Below, piece after piece: positions 58,680 through 64,000 of a stretch of DNA of 64,000 nucleotides. The notes below the pieces were generated by a model. The model was not told where the DNA came from and made no database searches. It saw only the letters and a list, made by a program, of their open reading frames with translations. Source of the DNA: Orientallactaga sibirica. Lineage: Eukaryota > Chordata > Mammalia > Rodentia > Dipodidae. The first letter of the stretch is position 1, and each line of letters starts with the position of its first letter. Where the stretch lies: NCBI GenBank assembly GCA_036365145.1, contig JAEOAD010002183.1, positions 2,542,001 through 2,606,000 on the forward strand, read 5' to 3'. The translations under genes were made by a program, and so were the position numbers.

Positions 58680-59027
58680 TGTGGTGGTTTGATTCAGGTG
58701 TCCCCCATAAAATTATGTGTTCTGAATGCTTGGTTCCCAGTTGATGTAAATTAGGGAATTTATGCTTCCTGGAGGCAGTATATTGTTAGGGGAGGGCTTA
58801 TGGGTATTATAGCCAGTTTCCTCTTGCCAGTGTTTGGCACACTCTCCTGTTGCTATTGTCCAACTAATGTTGGCCAGGGGGTGATGTCCACCCTCTGCTC
58901 ATGCCATTGTTTTCTTCTGCCATCATGGAGCTTCCCCTCAAGTCTGTAAGCCAAAATATACCCTTTTTTCCCAAAAGCTGTTCTTAGTCAGGTGATTCCT
59001 GCCAGTAATGTGAACCTGACTGCAACA
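58680..59027 (+). mobile_element. MaLR 3' LTR
   Basis: 348 bp, TGTGGTGGTTTGATTCAGG to GACTGCAACA, intact ends. Confidence 0.87.
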
Positions 59028-59686
59028 GTCCCTTTCTAGCTTACTGGCCTCTGCTACCAATTTTTACTCCAAATAGCATACAAGTCTAAACATTTGTATT
59101 TAGGATACACATATGAGAGAAAACATGAATCACTTGGCTTTCTGGGCCTGTGTTACCTCACCCAGAATAATCCTTTCCATATCCATCCATTTCCCTGTTA
59201 ATTTCATTTTTTCTTTACCACTGAATAGAACTCCATTATATAAATGTACCACATCTTCATTATCCACTCATCAGTAAAGGGACATCTAGACTGGTTCCAT
59301 TTCCTAGCTATTGTGAATAGAGTGGCAATAAATATGGATATGCAAGTGTCTCTAAGGTAGTGCAATGGAGTCCTTAGACTATATGCCTAGGAGTGGTATA
59401 GCTGGGTCATATGGTAAATCTATTTTTAGCTGCCAGGAACCTCCACACTGATTTCCACAATGGCTGGACCAGATTATATTCCCACCAACAGTGCAGAAGG
59501 GTTCCTCTTTTTTTGCATCCTCACCAGCATTTATTGTCATTTTATTTCTTGATGATAGCCATTCTGAAAGGAGTGAGATGGAATGTCAAAGCAGTTTTAA
59601 TTTCCATCACCCTGATGGCAAAGGATGTAGAACATTTTTTAGATGTTTATAGACCATCTGTATTTCTTCCTTTGAGAACTCTCTAT

Positions 59687-59875
59687 TTAGTTCCATAGCA
59701 CATTTTTAATTGGATTGTTTGATTTCTTATTATTTAGTTTTTTGAGTTCTTTGTATATTCTGGATATTAATCCTCTGTCAGATGTATAGCTGGAAAATAT
59801 TTTCTCCCATTCTGTAGATTGTCTCTTTGCTCTATTCATAGTATCATTTTCTAGATAAAAGCTTTTTAATTTCAT
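59687..59875 (-). pseudogene. L1 ORF2 C-terminal fragment
   Basis: The reverse frame [20 protein letters not shown]…[17 protein letters not shown] matches the L1 ORF2 C-terminal region also seen at 15700-16029. It is one surviving piece of the decayed ORF2 between about 59028 and 61345; nothing functional remains. Confidence 0.8.
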
Positions 59876-60985
59876 GAGGTCCTAGTGGTTTCATTTCCTG
59901 AGCAACTGGGGTTATATTCGGAAAACATTGCCTATGCCATTATGTTGAAGTATTTACCCTACTTTTTCCTCTAGCCATTTCAGAGTTTTAGATCTGTTAT
60001 TAAGGTCTTTGATCCATGTTGACTTGATTTTTGTGCATGGAGAGAGATAAGAATTCATGTCCATCCTTCTACATATAGATATCCAGTTTTCCCAGCACCA
60101 TTTGTTAAAAAGGCTGTCATTCCTCCAATGAACATTTTTGGCATTTTTGTTGAAAATCAGATGGCATTAGCTTCCTGGACTTACTTCTGGGTCCTCTATT
60201 CTGTTCCATTGATCTGTATATCTCTTCTTGTGTCAGTACCATGCTGTTTTTTTTACTATGGTTCTATAATATAACTTAAAGTCAGGCATGGTGATATAAC
60301 CAGCCTTATTTTTGTTGCTCAAAATTGTTTTGGCTATTCAAGGTTTTTTGTGCTTCTAAAAGGATTTTAGGATTGTTTTTCTATTTCCATGAAGAATGCC
60401 ATTGGGGGGGGGAAGAATGTCATTGGATTTACATACTTGTTATAGGTCTATTTAAGTGGTTAATCTCATCTTGATTTAATTTTGGTAGGTCATATAAATC
60501 AAGGAAATCATCCATTTCTTTCAGATTTTTAAGCTTCATGAAGTATATGTTCTTAAAATATATCCTTAGGATTTTCTGAATTTCTTTGATATCTGTTGTA
60601 ATGGTGCCTTTTTCACTCTAATTTTATGAATTTGTGTCTCTTCTCTCGTTGTTTGGTCAGATTTTGTAAGGGTTTATCAATCTTTTTTATCCTTTCAAAA
60701 AAATAACTCTTTGTTTCATTGATTCTTTGGATTTCTTTTTAGGTTTCTAATTCATTAATTTCTGCCCTAATCTTTATTATTTCTTCCTGTCTACTAATTT
60801 TTCATTTGCCTTGTTCTTTTTTTTCCCAAGGTGTTAATATGAAGCATTAACTTATTTACTTATGACCTTTCTAATTTCTTATTATAGGCACTTAAAGCTA
60901 TAAATTTCTCTCTTAGGACTGCCTTCCTTGTGTCCCAAAGATTTTGGTATGTTGTGTTCTCATTATCATTTGATTCTATGAATTT

Positions 60986-61142
60986 TTTTTTTGGGGGGGG
61001 GGGTTGAGGTAGGGTCTCACTCTGGCCCAGGCTGACCTGGAATGCACTCTGTATTCTCAGGCTGGCCTCGAACTCACAGTGATCCTCCTACCTCTGCCTC
61101 CCAAGTGCTGGGATTAAAGTTGTGAGCCACCACACCTGGCTC
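60986..61142 (-). repeat. B1 SINE in L1
   Basis: Full reverse B1 with a T/G-rich tail complement; TSD 'tgattctatgaattttt' on both sides (about 60965-60981 and 61144-61160). Confidence 0.92.
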
Positions 61143-61345
61143 CTGATTCTATGAATTTTTGATGCCCTTGATTTCTTCATTGACCCATTCATCATTTAGT
61201 ACTGTACTTTTTAGTTTCCAAGATTTTGTGTAAGCTCTGTAGCTTTACTCATTGTTGATTTATTGTCAATCCCATTGTGATCAGATACAGTGCAAGGAAT
61301 TATTTCAATTTTCCTGCATTTGTTAAGATTTGCTTTGTGTCCTAA

Positions 61346-62130
61346 TATATTTCTCTGTCTACTTGAATTGATAGCTTTGCAGGATGAAGTAATCTTGGTT
61401 GACAATTCTTATCTTTCAGAACTTGGGATACATCATTCCAAGACCTTCTGGCTTTTGAAATTTGTGATGAGTAATCTGCTGTTGTCCTGATGGACTTTCC
61501 TTGTATGTGACTTGATTTTTCTCTCTAACTGCTTTCAATATATTTTCTTTATATATTATGTGATTTACTTATAATATGACAGTGAGAGGTTCTTTCCTCA
61601 TTTTGTCTGTTGGGAATTCAGTTGGCTTCCTATATCTGTATTGGCATCACTTTCCCTATTTGGGGTGAAATTTTCTTCTAATAGTTTGTTGAAAATAACT
61701 ATTATGCTTCTGTAGTGACAATATTCTCCTTCTATTATACCCTGAATTCTTATGTTTGATCTCTTCATAGTGTCCTAAATGTCCTGAAATTTCCATTCAT
61801 GCTTTCCTATTAGTTTGTCTTTCTCTTTGTTGGACTTTATTAGATCTGCCACCTGGTCTTCTAGTTTAGATATTCTGTCCTCTCCTTGATCCATTCTACT
61901 GGTGAGACTTTCTACAGAATTTTCTATTTGACATACTCTGTTTTTCATTTCTAGTATGTCTGGTTGATATTTTTTTGTTATTTCTATTTCCTTATCCATA
62001 TCTTGTATTGACCTTCAAATTTCATTTTAAGTTGTTTTCCTGTGTTCTCCTTGAGGAGTTTGTTTTCTTTGATTCCTTTGATTTCTTTGTACATAGATAT
62101 AATCATTTTTAAAAATCTTTGTCAGGCATT
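61346..62130 (-). pseudogene. L1 ORF1 remains
   Basis: The reverse frame at 61775-61999 holds the coiled-coil segment (RISKLEDQVADLIKSNKEKDKLIGKHEWKFQDI). The RNA-binding core and C-terminal domain lie decayed at 61346-61740. At 61456-61458 this copy keeps a serine codon (TCA) where the L1s at 13737 and 12989 both have TGA. Confidence 0.78.
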
Positions 62131-62371
62131 TCATCTAAATCATTCTCACTGGGGGGGTCATTTCTGATGAATTTATAATTTTTGGTGGAATTGTATTATC
62201 TTGATTTTTGTGTTTCTTGTATTATAATGTAGAGATTTTTATATCTTGAGTTAATTTAATGCTTGAGTGTTCTCATGGTCTGCAGTATTCTTAGACATGT
62301 AAACCCTATTTTATATATCTTCAGGGTAGGAGTTTAAAGTGTCAGGTGTGGCTCTTATATTGCTCCCAGAA

Positions 62372-62713
62372 TGTGGTGGTTTGATTCAGGTGTCCCCCAT
62401 AAACTTAGGTGTTCTGAATGCTAGGTTCTCAGCTGATGGAGATTTAGGAATTAACACCTCTTGGAGGCAGTGTATTGTTGGGGGTGGGCTTATGGGTGTT
62501 AGAGCCACTTTCCCCTTGCCAGTGTTTGACACACTCTCCTGCTGCTATTACCTTATGTTGGCAGGGGGTAATGTCCACCTCTGCTCATGCCATCATTTTC
62601 CCCTGCTATCATGGAGCTTCCCCTAGAATCTGTAAGCCAAAATGGACCCTGTTTTTCCAAAAGCTGCTCTTGGTCAGGTGATTTCTGCCAGCAATGCGAA
62701 CCTCACTGAAACA
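62372..62713 (+). mobile_element. Solo MaLR LTR in L1 5' UTR
   Basis: 342 bp, TGTGGTGGTTTGATTCAGG to CTGAAACA, with flanks cagaa (62367-62371) and cagag (62714-62718) as a 5-bp TSD with one mismatch. Removing it restores the L1 5' UTR phrase 'gctctt…ctcagagtaac' seen at 20366-20390. Confidence 0.88.
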
Positions 62714-62718
62714 CAGAG

Positions 62719-63800
62719 TAACAGCAGAAGTGACCCTAGGTGTTGAGATTGCCTGTTTTGCAAGTATTCTAGTAGGCTGGGTGGAGAAAATTACTGGCAA
62801 ATTCTAAAATTCAACTGAGCAATATACACATTTAATCAAAACCAGCACAGAGTATTTATGAAGGAGTGGGGATTAAAACAAACAGATAATCTAATAAAGC
62901 CAAAACCCCTAAGGGTGTGTGTTGCTCCACACCCTTAATCCTTTCAAGTGGGAGACTGAGCTTCCTGATCTGAAGTGGGTTTCAGGTCAGCTTGGACCAA
63001 GAGAGACCCTGCCCCCAATAATGACAGAAGAAAAAGACAAAGGCCCTCTAAATCAGGAAACATCAAAGGCAACAGTAGTCAACACCAAAATACAGCTTAT
63101 TTGAGAATGGTAAAGGTGACCAAGAGTATATCAATAAAATCCAACACATAACCTGCCCTGTCATGGAAGGGGAGGTTAGCACTTCTAGTACAGGCCTATG
63201 TACCTGGCTTTGGGTAAGTAGGCCTTGTTATCTTTTGGGATGGCTTCCAATCTCACCAATGCTCTCACCTCAATCCCTCTCTGTTGCACTGTTGATTTGG
63301 TTAGGCTGCTTAGGTTCTGATTGGCTGTGTAGGAATCTGTGTGGCCAGGGGGTAAATGAGTTCTCTGGTGGTTTGAGGCACTGGTAGTTAGGGGATGAGA
63401 GGCTGTGCGGGATGCCTGGAGTTGTACCAGAACTGTTTAGCTGGTTCTATTTGTGATTTCCTTCAGCAGCTTCTCAGCTGGTTCCTGCTGTCTTGTCCTT
63501 CAGATTTCTTGACTTTGCAAGGAGGCTGGTGTGACTGGAAAATCCCTTCACTTGATTTCTGCTCCTGCAGCTCTGCACTGGCCAGTCAGGTGCATGGATT
63601 GAGGCTGCCAGTGTCTCAACGAGATTCTGGCTGGTTTTCTCCTTATTAGAAGATCTAAGTCTCTCCTGCTTCTTTGCTGTGGTTGATAATTCCTTATAGA
63701 CCTTCACTTTTCAGCAGAAGAGTATATTTTACTGTTTTCTGATTTTTTCCCTCCCTATGCTGCTTTGGCATGGTTACTATGCTGTCATCTTTCCCAGAAG
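62719..63800 (-). promoter_or_regulatory. L1 5' UTR (third L1)
   Basis: It aligns with 20380-21671, including 'ggtgtgtgttgctccacacccttaatcc' and 'ttctttgctgtggttgataatt', and ends at the L1 5' terminus. No 167-bp ORF1-start duplication is apparent at the matching place. Short frames are not genes. Confidence 0.6.
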
Positions 63801-63916
63801 TCCACCATGTGATTCTAATAGGAGTTTGTAATCACAGTACCCAACATGAACCAACTATAGGGAAGACACAGAACCCAGTGGGTTCACCTTCCTCTCCTTT
63901 GTTCCCAACAGAAGAC

Positions 63917-64000
63917 TGTGATGGTCAAATTGTTGTCAACTTGATCTGCTTACTAATCCACAGACATTCCTTTTGGGTAGGTCTCTGGGGTTGCTTCCTG
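63917..64000. repeat. Possible dispersed repeat at right edge
   Basis: 'tgtgatggtcaaattgttgtcaacttgatctg' resembles the start of a repeat common in mammals (possibly an LTR), but the window ends before it can be classified. Confidence 0.35.

Larger units (their letters stand above)
55742..59027 (+). mobile_element. MaLR retrotransposon with internal tandem duplication
   Basis: The structure is LTR (55742-56089), internal region (56090-57382), a 91-bp stub of LTR (57383-57473), a second internal region lacking its first ~105 bp (57474-58679), and LTR (58680-59027). The internal region starts soon after 'ggtaccaagagtggcattgctgc' and ends 'tgggggccaggggcagaa', both MaLR hallmarks. It has no gag or pol frame, as normal for these non-autonomous elements. 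The host L1 resumes at 59028-59032; flanks acccc and gtccc fit a decayed 5-bp TSD (L1 consensus tcccc). The 229-codon reverse frame at 55756-56445 is antisense chance. Confidence 0.87.
54535..63800 (-). mobile_element. L1 with internal deletions and four later insertions
   Basis: The tail complement is at 54535 and the 5' end near 63800 (…gtcatctttcccagaag). A 16-bp TSD with one mismatch (54519-54534, 63801-63816) brackets the whole, so all interior pieces belong to one L1. The pieces are: 3' UTR (54535-55741), ORF2 C-terminal part (59028-60410), a short mid-ORF2 part (60411-61345), ORF1 remains (61346-62130) and 5' UTR (62131-63800). Compared with the inner L1 at 13737, about 1.2 kb (most of the reverse transcriptase) is missing at about 60410-60430 and about 0.8 kb (endonuclease start and ORF1/ORF2 junction) at about 61349. 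Confidence 0.87.

Overview
This window is a gene-poor stretch of mammalian, rodent-type nuclear DNA. I found no host protein-coding gene, tRNA, rRNA, CRISPR array or bacterial-type operon. Nearly everything identifiable is a transposable element or simple repeat, set in unique-looking non-coding sequence. The rodent assignment rests on many B1-type (7SL-derived) SINEs, B4/RSINE1-like composites, tRNA-derived SINEs with CT-rich tails, (TG)n tracts, MaLR LTRs and rodent-style L1s. The tRNA-derived SINE consensus resembles what I recall from jerboas (Jaculus/Dipodidae); the species is an inference only.

Layout. 1-12.9 kb: unique sequence with a 5'-truncated L1 inside an old SINE (437-1515), MaLR-type LTRs (2088-2470, 2584-2931, 7567-7924), MIR/L2 relics, tRNA-SINEs, B1s and an old L1 3' UTR (9800-10250). 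12.98-24.18 kb: a two-level L1 nest. An older plus-strand L1 (12989-24166, cut off inside ORF2 but flanked by a 14-bp target-site duplication, TSD) is split in its 5' UTR by a near-full-length minus-strand L1 (13737-21671), and both carry later SINEs. 24-54 kb: dense SINEs, a solo class II LTR with a perfect 6-bp TSD (26183-26681), an ancient L2 3' end (35000-35730), a probable LTR splitting a B1 (38893-39632), nested SINE clusters (45-48.5 kb) and two L1 3' ends (about 49.85-50.68 and 52.39-53.61 kb). 54.5-63.8 kb: another minus-strand L1 with large internal deletions, interrupted by a MaLR element (55742-59027) that has an internal 1.28-kb tandem duplication, by a B1 (60986-61142) and by a solo MaLR LTR (62372-62713).

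No genes work together here. What the sequence records is an order of insertions, readable from nesting and TSDs. Every L1 ORF is broken and no element looks able to move by itself. The most informative observations are the 3'-truncated, TSD-flanked L1, the L1-in-L1 nest, a duplicated ORF1 start inside an L1 5' UTR, an ORF1 stop codon shared by two independent L1 insertions, and the MaLR tandem duplication that copied an already inserted B1.
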